From: an uncultured Duganella sp.
GTDB lineage: Bacteria; Pseudomonadota; Gammaproteobacteria; Burkholderiales; Burkholderiaceae
Direction: 5' to 3'
DNA length: 23,208 bases
Assembly (NCBI GenBank): GCA_946482335.1
Contig: CAMLRG010000081.1
Span: 1-23,208, forward strand
The translations under genes were made by a program, and so were the position numbers. A model generated the notes under the pieces. It ran no database searches, was not told where the DNA came from, and was given only the letters and a program-made list of their open reading frames with translations. Below are positions 15,326 to 21,995 of this stretch, one piece after another; the first letter of the stretch is position 1; each line of letters starts with the position of its first letter.

Positions 15326-15823
15326 TCAGCTGTGCATGCGGCGGCTGGCCTCGGTGATGCGGTTGCGCATCACTTCCGGCGCTGCCGGGCCGGGCGCGAA
15401 CATATAGTCCTCATCGTTGATGGCCAGGCCGCTGTTGGCATCGACCAGCACCTGGTCGGCCGGCTTGCCGGTCTCGCGGCTCACCACCAGCAAGCTGGCG
15501 CCTTCCGGCGACAGGTGCTCGTTGCCCCAGGCGATGAAGGCCAGCAGCACCGGCTTGAAGTCGCGGCCCGCCTTGGTCAGGATGTACTCGTAGCGCGGCG
15601 GACGGGTGCTGTACTGGCGGCGCTCCATCAGGCCGCCTTCCACCAGACCGGCCAGGCGGCGGGTCAGCATGTTCGGCGCGATCTTCAGGCTCTTCTCGAA
15701 TTCGTCGAAGCGGGTCAGGCCATAGAACGCATCACGCAGAATCAGGATGCTCCACCACTCGCCTACCTTGCCCAGGCTACGCGCGATCGGGCAGGGCATT
15801 TGGCCAAAGTCGGTATGTTTCAT
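15326..15823 (-). CDS. HxlR-family transcriptional regulator
   Basis: 165 residues. The N-terminal half is the HxlR winged helix: CPIARSLGKVGEWWSILILR with the family Cys near residue 11, GLTRFDEFEKSLKIAPNMLT (recognition helix), and LMERRQYSTRPPRYEYILTK (wing). It ends with an extra segment (about 110-165) containing RETGKPADQVLVDANSGLAI, seen in longer HxlR proteins. Members act as dimers, often sensing reactive electrophiles or redox state through the Cys, and usually control a neighbouring gene. AGGAGG lies 4 nt upstream of the ATG. It converges on the anti-sigma gene with only 2 nt between stops and diverges from the response regulator across a 248-nt gap; no enzyme gene of the usual HxlR target kind is adjacent. 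Confidence 0.93.
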   Translation of the reverse strand: MKHTDFGQMPCPIARSLGKVGEWWSILILRDAFYGLTRFDEFEKSLKIAPNMLTRRLAGLVEGGLMERRQYSTRPPRYEYILTKAGRDFKPVLLAFIAWGNEHLSPEGASLLVVSRETGKPADQVLVDANSGLAINDEDYMFAPGPAAPEVMRNRITEASRRMHS

Positions 15824-16071
15824 GTTGCCTCCTAGTCAGTTGGTCTGGATTAACCAGTTGAATGCTTCAGGCTCAATTGAACCTCGAAAACACCCCGAAA
15901 AGACTCACCAAAAATCACTCTTGCAAGCGACGTGGCTATCTTCTTTCCATTCTGTGTTGCGGCGACGCACCATACTTTTGCCGGAAGCGACCACACCTTT
16001 GCCAGATGTGAATTGCGCAACTTTTTTTGAAACGTGGGCATAATACGCAACACACCCCACCCTCAGTAGCC
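15824..16071. promoter_or_regulatory. Divergent regulatory gap with TTGCG half-sites
   Basis: This non-coding gap separates the HxlR gene from the divergent response regulator. It contains TGTGTTGCG (15953-15961) and its exact reverse complement CGCAACACA (16046-16054), with the palindrome TTGCGCAA (16012-16019) between them and a related CTTGCAAG at 15920-15927. These look like repeated binding sites for one regulator, possibly the AraC-type response regulator. CATAAT at 16039-16044 is a plausible -10 for that gene, without a clear -35. The region is more AT-rich than its surroundings. Confidence 0.4.
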
Positions 16072-16839
16072 ATGTACCTGACCAGCGACGCCCAAGTGCG
16101 CAATATCCTCATCGTGGACGATTCCGCGTTCGAGCAACGCATGCTTGTGGATCTTTTAAGCGAAATGCCCTACCGCGTGGCGGTGGCCTTCAATGGCGAA
16201 CAGGGTTACCAGCTGGCCCTGTCCGGCCGGCCCGACCTGATCCTGCTGGACGTGCGGATGCCGAATATGGATGGGTATACCTGCTGCCGCCTGCTGAAAG
16301 CCAACCCGGCCACACGCGACATCCCCATCATCTTCCTGAGCGGCACCGAAGCGGTGGAGGACCGCATCATGGGCTTGCAGATCGGCGGCGTGGATTTCGT
16401 CAGCAAACCATTCACCCCCGGCGAACTGGCGGCGCGCATCCACGTGCACCTGAACCTGATGAAACGGCCGCCGCAGGCAGCGGCGGAAGCCGAGCCCATC
16501 GATACCGACTCGGTGATCGTGAATGCCGCCAAGCGCCTGATCTACGACAACCTGGCCGCCCTGCCCGGTCTGGCGGAAATCGCCGCCAGCGTCGGCACTT
16601 ACCGCGAAAAGCTCAACCAGCTGTTCCGCACCCATACCGGCATGACGGTGTTTGCCTACATCCGCGAAGCGCGCATCCAGCGCGGCATGCACCTGCTGCG
16701 CGATACCGACATGGAAGTGCAGGATATCGCGCTGCTGCTGGGCTTTGCCAATGCCGGCAATTTCGCCACCGCCTTCCGCGAGCGCACCGGCACCACGCCC
16801 AGCAGCTACCGCGCCGCGATCCTCAAAACCTGCGATTGA
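16072..16839 (+). CDS. Response regulator with AraC-type DNA-binding domain
   Basis: 255 residues from ATG at 16072; a longer TTG start 45 nt upstream is less likely because it would cover the putative promoter. The receiver (about 8-130) has IVDDSAFEQRM acidic residues, phosphoacceptor Asp in DLILLDVRMPNMDGY, Ser in IIFLSGTEA and Lys in FVSKPFTPGEL. A short Ala/Glu linker leads to an AraC/XylS domain (about 165-255) with both helix-turn-helix motifs: LAEIAASVGTYREKLNQLF and VQDIALLLGFANAGNFATAF, then TGTTPSSYR. It should bind DNA and regulate transcription when phosphorylated. No histidine kinase is adjacent, so it is an orphan in this window; the soluble kinase in the 5-13 kb operon has its own receiver partner. 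Confidence 0.92.
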   Translation: MYLTSDAQVRNILIVDDSAFEQRMLVDLLSEMPYRVAVAFNGEQGYQLALSGRPDLILLDVRMPNMDGYTCCRLLKANPATRDIPIIFLSGTEAVEDRIMGLQIGGVDFVSKPFTPGELAARIHVHLNLMKRPPQAAAEAEPIDTDSVIVNAAKRLIYDNLAALPGLAEIAASVGTYREKLNQLFRTHTGMTVFAYIREARIQRGMHLLRDTDMEVQDIALLLGFANAGNFATAFRERTGTTPSSYRAAILKTCD

Positions 16840-16841
16840 CA

Positions 16842-16855
16842 GCGCCCCCGGGCGC
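16842..16855 (+). terminator. Short GC-rich palindrome after the response regulator, weak terminator candidate
   Basis: GCGCCC and GGGCGC face each other across 2 nt directly after the stop codon. A hairpin with a 4-nt loop could form, but there is no following T-run, so termination would be inefficient or Rho-dependent. Confidence 0.2.
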
Positions 16856-16879
16856 GTCCCCGCCCTTCGGCCGCACCGA

Positions 16880-16899
16880 TGTAGACATCACTGTCTACA
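16880..16899. promoter_or_regulatory. Operator O1 for the BlaI-family repressor
   Basis: tgtagacatcactgtctaca is a perfect inverted repeat: TGTAGACA, 4-nt spacer, TGTCTACA. Its ends carry the TGTA/TACA bases typical of BlaI/MecI operators. It lies 81 nt upstream of the BlaI-type gene. Confidence 0.75.
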
Positions 16900-16922
16900 A
16901 AATGCCACAGGCAGCACCATGA

Positions 16923-16942
16923 AGTATACATCTCTGTCTAGA
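16923..16942. promoter_or_regulatory. Operator O2 for the BlaI-family repressor
   Basis: agtatacatctctgtctaga matches O1 at 16 of 20 positions and keeps the ACA-N4-TGT core. The centres of O1 and O2 are 43 bp apart, about four helical turns, so two dimers would bind the same DNA face. Confidence 0.65.
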
Positions 16943-16953
16943 CAGGCTATTCT
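16925..16953 (+). promoter_or_regulatory. Candidate promoter of the BlaI-M56-SIMPL-receptor operon
   Basis: TATACA (16925-16930) as -35 and TATTCT (16948-16953) as -10, 17 nt apart, are moderate sigma-70 matches. O2 covers the -35 and part of the spacer, which fits repression by the first gene product. AAGGA follows at 16968-16972 before the ATG at 16980. Confidence 0.45.
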
Positions 16954-16979
16954 AGCCAAAATGTTACAAGGAAATAAAC

Positions 16980-17363
16980 ATGGCTACCATTCCGAAACCC
17001 ACTCCGGCCGAGCTGGAATTGCTGCAAGCGATCTGGCCGCTGGGCTCCGCTACCGCCAAGCAAGTGCATGAAGCGATGCTGGCGGCGAAGCCCGACCTGG
17101 CGTACGGCGCGGTCCTGCGCCTGATGCAGATCATGCACGGCAAGGGCTTGCTGATCCGCGACGAGAGCCAGCGCTCGCACGTCTACGCCCCGGCCGTGGC
17201 GCGCGAAGCCATGCAGGGCAACATGCTGCAGGACCTGTTGCAGCGCGCTTTCGCCGGTTCCGCCAAGGCCCTGGTGCTGGCCGCCCTGCGCAGCGGCATC
17301 TCGAAAAAAGAGCGCGCCGAAATCGAGGAATTGCTGAAGCAGGAGGACAAACCGCATGAATAA
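16980..17363 (+). CDS. BlaI/MecI/CopY-family transcriptional repressor
   Basis: 127 residues, the usual size. The N-terminal winged helix begins KPTPAELELLQAIWPLGSAT and continues AKQVHEAMLAAKPDLAYGAV, then the wing LLIRDESQRSHVYAPAVARE. The C-terminal dimerisation helices include MLQDLLQRAFAGSAKALVLA and end in an acidic KKERAEIEELLKQEDKP. In BlaI/MecI systems the repressor is inactivated when the partner membrane protease signals, freeing the operator. Here two matching operators lie directly upstream, so autorepression of the whole operon is expected. AAGGA lies 7 nt before ATG 16980. The stop overlaps the start of the M56 protease gene by 8 nt, as in blaI-blaR pairs. Residues near ARRGMQ-type wing positions are basic and fit DNA binding. 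Confidence 0.93.
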   Translation: MATIPKPTPAELELLQAIWPLGSATAKQVHEAMLAAKPDLAYGAVLRLMQIMHGKGLLIRDESQRSHVYAPAVAREAMQGNMLQDLLQRAFAGSAKALVLAALRSGISKKERAEIEELLKQEDKPHE

Positions 17364-18600
17364 CATCATCCATGCCGCCGGCTGGGCCCTGATCCACTTC
17401 CTCTGGCAAGGCGCGCTGCTCGGCGCTTCCGCCGCCGCCCTGCTCTGGCTGATGCGCGGCGCCCGTCCCGGCACCCGCTACGCCGTAGCCTGCAGTGCCA
17501 TGCTGGTTTGCCTGCTGTGGCCGGCCTACGAATTTGCCGGCGCCCTGTTGTCTTCGCCCCGCTCCCTGCAAGCGGTGGCACTGGCTGCCGGCGACGGCAG
17601 GTTCGCGCACCGCGAGCTGCTGAGCGGCATCGACTCGCGCCTGCCGTGGCTGGTCGGCGCATGGCTGGCCTGCGTCGGCGCGCTGGCACTGCGCAGCGCC
17701 TTCGGTCTGGCCTGGATCGCCCGCGCCCGGCGTAACGGCGGCCGCCACGCGCATTGGCAGCAACGCCTGTCGCAGCTTGCCACGCGGCTCGGCATCCGCC
17801 GCGAAGTGAGCCTGCGCATCGTGGAAACCCTGGCCAGCCCGATCACGGCAGGCTGGTGGCGCCCGGTGGTGCTGATGCCGGCAGCGCTGGTGGCGCGCAT
17901 GCCGCCCGAACTGCTGGAGGCCCTGCTGGCGCACGAACTGGCCCACGTGCGCCGCCACGATTTCCTGGTCAACCTGTTGCAGAACCTGGCCGAAATCCTG
18001 CTGTTCTACCATCCGGCCGTATGGTGGCTGTCGCGCCGCATCGGCCAGGAGCGCGAGCTGGTGGCCGACAGCATCGCCGCCGAACTGACCGGAGCGCCGC
18101 GCAACCTCGCGCTGGCCTTGTCGGAACTGGAGAAGATGCAATTCTCCGCGCAGCGCCTGGCGCTGGCCGCGGACGGCGGCGACTTGACGCAGCGCATCCG
18201 CCAACTGGTACGCCCGCAACAGGAGCGCGGCAACTGGAAAGCGGCGCTGGCCGCGCTTGGCCTTGCGGCAGCCTACCTGACCGGTTGCGCCAATGCACCT
18301 GCCGATTCCGACCTGCCTGCGGTGCGCACTCCGGCCATCGTCGATTTCCGTTCCTGTGCCAAGCCAGAGTGGCCGAAAGCGGATTTGCGGGCTGAGCACA
18401 CGGGCACCGTTACGCTGAAATTCCACATCAGTGAAAGTGGCCAGGTGCTCGACTCCGCGGTCCTCACCTCCAGTGGCTACCCCGGGCTGGACCAGGCGGC
18501 GCGCATCGGCATCGAAAAATGCAGTTTCAAACCAGCGACTCAGCGCGGCAAACCAATCGCGACCTGGCAAAAAATGCAGTACGTGTGGCTCCTGAAATAA
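17356..18600 (+). CDS. M56 (BlaR1-like) metallopeptidase fused to a C-terminal TonB domain
   Basis: 414 residues. The N-terminal membrane part has helices at about 7-33, 42-65 and 96-120. The zinc protease motif HELAH is at 193-197 with further ligand E234 in QERELVADS; HPAVWW (219-224) is also conserved in M56. A last hydrophobic segment (about 296-310) runs into a lipobox-like LTGC (Cys311). Residues about 334-414 are a TonB C-terminal domain: GTVTLKFHISESGQVLDSAV, SSGYPGLDQAA and CSFKPATQRGKP. In BlaR1 that place is taken by a penicillin-binding sensor domain. The zinc site faces the cytoplasm in the family and the TonB domain would lie in the periplasm. Cys334 and Cys389 could pair. It overlaps the repressor gene by 8 nt, so the protease is its likely signalling partner. 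Confidence 0.9.
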   Translation: MNNIIHAAGWALIHFLWQGALLGASAAALLWLMRGARPGTRYAVACSAMLVCLLWPAYEFAGALLSSPRSLQAVALAAGDGRFAHRELLSGIDSRLPWLVGAWLACVGALALRSAFGLAWIARARRNGGRHAHWQQRLSQLATRLGIRREVSLRIVETLASPITAGWWRPVVLMPAALVARMPPELLEALLAHELAHVRRHDFLVNLLQNLAEILLFYHPAVWWLSRRIGQERELVADSIAAELTGAPRNLALALSELEKMQFSAQRLALAADGGDLTQRIRQLVRPQQERGNWKAALAALGLAAAYLTGCANAPADSDLPAVRTPAIVDFRSCAKPEWPKADLRAEHTGTVTLKFHISESGQVLDSAVLTSSGYPGLDQAARIGIEKCSFKPATQRGKPIATWQKMQYVWLLK

Positions 18601-18611
18601 GAAAGTAGTGC

Positions 18612-19325
18612 ATGAAGCTAAATACGACCATTGCGGCACTGGTATTGCTCGCCGCCTCGGCCACCTGCGGCGCGCAAGCCTCCGCTTCCGGCATGCCGGC
18701 CCATCCTTTCGTCAGCACCAGCGGCAAGGCGCAACTGTGGATGCGGCCCGATATCGGCGAAGTCAAATTCGAGGCTGGCACGCAGCACGCCAGCGCGGAA
18801 ACCGCCGCCACGCAGTTGCAGGAGCTGAGCGCCGGCGTGATGCAGCTGCTCGCCGAACACGGCGTGCAGGAAGCGGACATCCAGGCGTATGAACTCGAAA
18901 AGAAGACCGTCCCGGTCAGCGGCCAGCAGGAACCGGCTTACACCATGGGCCGCCTGTTTACCGTCCGGCTGCGCGACCTGGCGCAGTGGCCGGCCATGAT
19001 CGAAAAACTGGCGGCGATGGACCACATCACCGGCATCAGCTCCACCTTCGACCGCACCGATGGCGACGACATCAACAGGCAGCTCATGACCGCAGCCGCC
19101 GACGACGCGCGCAGCAAGGGCGCGGCGCTGGCGAAAGCCTTCGGCCGCAAGCTCGGGCCGGTGGTGGCCATCGCCCGCGGGCCGCTGGACAAGGTCGGTG
19201 CCCCCTTCATCGAGCAGCAGCCCGGCCGCGAGCCGCGCGGTACGGCGCCGCAAACCGGCAAGTACACGGTGCCCGATTCGATCCCTTATTCACAGACCGT
19301 GAATGCCATCTTCGCCCTGAAGTAA
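18612..19325 (+). CDS. SIMPL-domain (DUF541) periplasmic protein
   Basis: 237 residues. A signal peptide (MKLNTTIAALVLLAASATCG, cut near AQA-SAS) precedes a SIMPL/DUF541 domain: FVSTSGKAQLWMRPDIGEVK at the start, then paired repeats with AETAATQLQELSAGVMQLL and LMTAAADDARSKGAALAKAF, the helix that is the most conserved part of the family, and a C-terminal VNAIFALK strand. SIMPL proteins (for example the BP26/OMP28 type) form oligomeric rings in the periplasm or on the outer membrane; function is not settled. The gene is 11 nt downstream of the M56-TonB gene and 10 nt upstream of the receptor, with weak ribosome binding sites, so it is probably translated as part of the operon. Confidence 0.88.
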   Translation: MKLNTTIAALVLLAASATCGAQASASGMPAHPFVSTSGKAQLWMRPDIGEVKFEAGTQHASAETAATQLQELSAGVMQLLAEHGVQEADIQAYELEKKTVPVSGQQEPAYTMGRLFTVRLRDLAQWPAMIEKLAAMDHITGISSTFDRTDGDDINRQLMTAAADDARSKGAALAKAFGRKLGPVVAIARGPLDKVGAPFIEQQPGREPRGTAPQTGKYTVPDSIPYSQTVNAIFALK

Positions 19326-19335
19326 TCCGCAAACC

Positions 19336-21432
19336 ATGAAAATTCGAATGATCGCCTGCGCGGCGATGGCCTTCGCTCGCGCCTACGCCCAGGACGCGCC
19401 GCCCGTCGTGCAAGTCAAAGCGAGCGCCGACATCCAGCGCGAGCACGATACGGCTTCGCGCACCATCGTCACGCGCGAAGAAATCCTCAAGTTCGGCGAC
19501 GCCAACGCGCTCGACGTGCTCAGGCGCTTGCCCGGTATTTCCGTCGGCGATGGCGCCCCGCGCATGCGCGGGCTTGGCGCCGGCTACACGCAGATCCTCA
19601 TCAACGGTGACCGGCCACCGCCCGGGTTTTCACTGGAAAACCTGGCGCCCGACATGATCGAGAAGATCGAAGTGATCCGCTCCGCCACGGCTGAATACAG
19701 CACACGTGCCGTGGCGGGCACGATCAATATCGTGTTGCGCAAGTCGGCCAGCAAGCGGTCGCGCGAGTGGCGCGCCTCGGCCACCCTGCCCGCGCACCTG
19801 CCGGCGCGCGCTGCCAGCCTTGGCCTGGCGGACAAGGATGAGGCGATGGGCTATACCTTCAATGCCAGCGTCGTCCAAGGGAACAATCACAGCCCCGAAT
19901 ACACCAGCGCTTTGGAGACCGCCCCTGACGGCACCATCATCAGCCGCCGCGAAGAAGTCGACCACAGCCGCAACCGCTTCATGGTCTTCAATGCGAACGT
20001 CCGCCTGAACCGGACCCTGTCGCCAGGCGAAACCCTGGGCTGGCAGACTTTCGTCAGCGTGGTGCGCTTCCACGCCGACCGTTCCCGCGACGTGCACCTG
20101 ACCGGTGGCACTGTGCTGCGCTTCGCGCACGCAGGCTATTGGCGCAAGGATGAAGCCGACAGCTTGCGCTCGGAAGCCAACTGGTCGCGCAAGTGGGGCG
20201 ACGGCGGCCGCATCGAGTCGACCCTCAGCATCAGCGGCGACGACGCCCAGCGCGACCGCCTTTCCAATTACGACAAGCAGCCCGGCCTACGCTCCCTGGA
20301 CCGCCGCTACGACGTCGACGCCGACAGCCGGCGCGGCGGCTGGACCGGCAAGCTGACGCTGCCGCCCGCACGCGGCCACGCGTTCAGCCTTGGTTGGGAT
20401 GTGTCCAGCAGCCGGCAACGCGAGCGGGAATTTCAGGATGAGACGGCAGCGGCGGCCACCATTGCCGCCATCGATTTCGACCGCCTGTCGCAGGCACGGC
20501 TGCGCAATATGGCGGCGTACGTACAGGATGAATGGGAAGCCGGCCATGGCTGGTCGCTGTATGCCGGCCTGCGGCGCGAAACCAGCGCGACGCGCAGCGG
20601 CGGTTCCGACGTCGCCGCGGTGACCACCCGCGCCGGCGTGACCAGCCCCATCCTGCAGGCGCTCTGGAAGCTGCCCGGCGGACAGCGCCGCCAACTGCGC
20701 CTTGCCCTGGCCCGCACTTACAAAGCGCCTGCCACAAACCAGCTGATGCCGCGCCGTTTCCTCAGCCTCGTCAACACGGAATTCGTTCCCGACATGAGCG
20801 GAAACCCGCAACTCCGGCCCGAGCTGGCGCGGGGGATCGACGTCGCGTTCGAAGCGTACGGCAACGATGGCGCGCTGCTTTCGCTGGCAGCCGGGACGCG
20901 CCGCATCAACGATGTGATCTTCAGCACCGTCACGCAGCAGGGCGGGCGCTGGGTTTCGTCGCCAGCCAATTTTGGGCGGGCGCGCACCCACAGCCTTGAA
21001 TTGGAATGGAAGGGCCCCATAGCGGCGACGCCGCTGCGTTTTTCGCTCAGCGCCGGGCGCCATTGGTCGCACGTGGATGCCGTGCCCGGCCCCGACAATC
21101 GCTTGGCGCGGCAACCCCGCTGGACCGCGAATGCCGGCGGCGAATACCGTTCCGGCCCGTGGCATGCCGGCGCCAGCCTGGCATACACTGCCAGCGGCTG
21201 GGCCCGGGTCTCGCAGTGGGAATCCGCCTACAACAGCGTGCAGCGCAACCTGGAAGCCTACGCCAGCTTGCGCACTGCGGCCTCCAGCCAATGGCGCATC
21301 AGCGGCGGCAGCCTGCTGCGCCAGCCGTCGCTGTCCAGGAGCGTGTTTGCCGATGCCGGCGGCCGCAGGGAGAGCGCTGAGACGATCGGCAAGCCGGCCT
21401 GGATACGCGCCGGCTACGAGCGGCAATTCTAG
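19336..21432 (+). CDS. TonB-dependent outer-membrane receptor
   Basis: 698 residues. A signal peptide (MKIRMIACAAMAFARAYA, cut before QDAPP) is followed by a possible TonB box (VVQVKAS, 24-30). The plug domain is about 40-135: TIVTREEILKFGDANALDVL, RRLPGISV, GYTQILINGDRPPP, MIEKIEVIRSATAEYSTRAV and AGTINIVLRKS. The rest is a beta-barrel with alternating aromatic strands, ending in a terminal Phe (GYERQF), the outer-membrane assembly signal. Such receptors import siderophores, vitamins, metals or sugars with energy from TonB-ExbBD; the ligand cannot be told here. It is the last gene of the BlaI-M56-SIMPL operon. Its stop overlaps the stop of pnuC, on the other strand, by 4 nt. Confidence 0.93.
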   Translation: MKIRMIACAAMAFARAYAQDAPPVVQVKASADIQREHDTASRTIVTREEILKFGDANALDVLRRLPGISVGDGAPRMRGLGAGYTQILINGDRPPPGFSLENLAPDMIEKIEVIRSATAEYSTRAVAGTINIVLRKSASKRSREWRASATLPAHLPARAASLGLADKDEAMGYTFNASVVQGNNHSPEYTSALETAPDGTIISRREEVDHSRNRFMVFNANVRLNRTLSPGETLGWQTFVSVVRFHADRSRDVHLTGGTVLRFAHAGYWRKDEADSLRSEANWSRKWGDGGRIESTLSISGDDAQRDRLSNYDKQPGLRSLDRRYDVDADSRRGGWTGKLTLPPARGHAFSLGWDVSSSRQREREFQDETAAAATIAAIDFDRLSQARLRNMAAYVQDEWEAGHGWSLYAGLRRETSATRSGGSDVAAVTTRAGVTSPILQALWKLPGGQRRQLRLALARTYKAPATNQLMPRRFLSLVNTEFVPDMSGNPQLRPELARGIDVAFEAYGNDGALLSLAAGTRRINDVIFSTVTQQGGRWVSSPANFGRARTHSLELEWKGPIAATPLRFSLSAGRHWSHVDAVPGPDNRLARQPRWTANAGGEYRSGPWHAGASLAYTASGWARVSQWESAYNSVQRNLEAYASLRTAASSQWRISGGSLLRQPSLSRSVFADAGGRRESAETIGKPAWIRAGYERQF

Positions 21433-21995
21433 ACGCCCGCCGCGCGCTGGCGGCGCCAGTGGCGCCACGCGATCACGGCGTTGACAAGGTAGCCCACGTA
21501 CAGCGCGGCCGTCAGGTACAGGCCGCGGCTGGCATACAGCGGCACCGAAATGCCGTTCACCAGCAGCCACACCGGCCAGTTCTCGATGCGGCGCCCCATC
21601 AGCAGGATTTGCGCGATGACCGAGAACATCAGCACCGCCGAATCCACGAACGGCGCAAAAGCATCGGTGTAATGCTTCAGCATCAGCCCGTACGCCACCG
21701 CCGCCGCGGCGCCGGCCAGCACCATCTTCAGCAAGGTGGCCGGCCGCGTGGTGCGGATGTGCAGCGCGTGGCCGTGCTCGCCGCGCAGCCACTGACGCCA
21801 GCCGATAATGCAGGTCACGATGAAAAACAACTGCAGCGCCACGTCGGCATACAGCTGGGTGTTGTAGAACAGCACCGCAAACAGCGAGCAGCCGACGATG
21901 CCGAGCCACCAGGAATGGATATTGTTGCGCCCAGCGAGGATGATGGAGACGGCCATCACCGCATTGGCGGCGATTTCGAGCATGCTACTCTGCAT
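21429..21995 (-). CDS. pnuC: PnuC-family nicotinamide riboside/vitamin transporter
   Basis: 188 residues with about seven membrane helices. Family features are the early NIHSWWLGIVGCSLFAVLFY and TQLYADVALQLFFIVTCIIG, the GWRQWLRG loop, and the late MGRRIENWPVWLLVNGISVP with the substrate-pocket WPxWxxxN motif, then YLTAALYVGYLVNAVIAW. PnuC proteins take up nicotinamide riboside by facilitated diffusion; close relatives (PnuT, PnuX) carry thiamine or riboflavin, so the substrate is not certain. The start at 21995 overlaps the 3' end of the methyltransferase gene by 11 nt; a second ATG four codons in is possible. It converges on the TonB-dependent receptor with a 4-nt overlap of stops. No riboswitch is visible upstream because the start lies in coding sequence. 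Confidence 0.88.
   Translation of the reverse strand: MQSSMLEIAANAVMAVSIILAGRNNIHSWWLGIVGCSLFAVLFYNTQLYADVALQLFFIVTCIIGWRQWLRGEHGHALHIRTTRPATLLKMVLAGAAAAVAYGLMLKHYTDAFAPFVDSAVLMFSVIAQILLMGRRIENWPVWLLVNGISVPLYASRGLYLTAALYVGYLVNAVIAWRHWRRQRAAGV

Noticed and set aside
17356..18600. Beta-lactam resistance sensor (BlaR1 proper)
   Set aside because: There is no penicillin-binding domain or its active-site motifs at the C-terminus and no beta-lactamase gene nearby.
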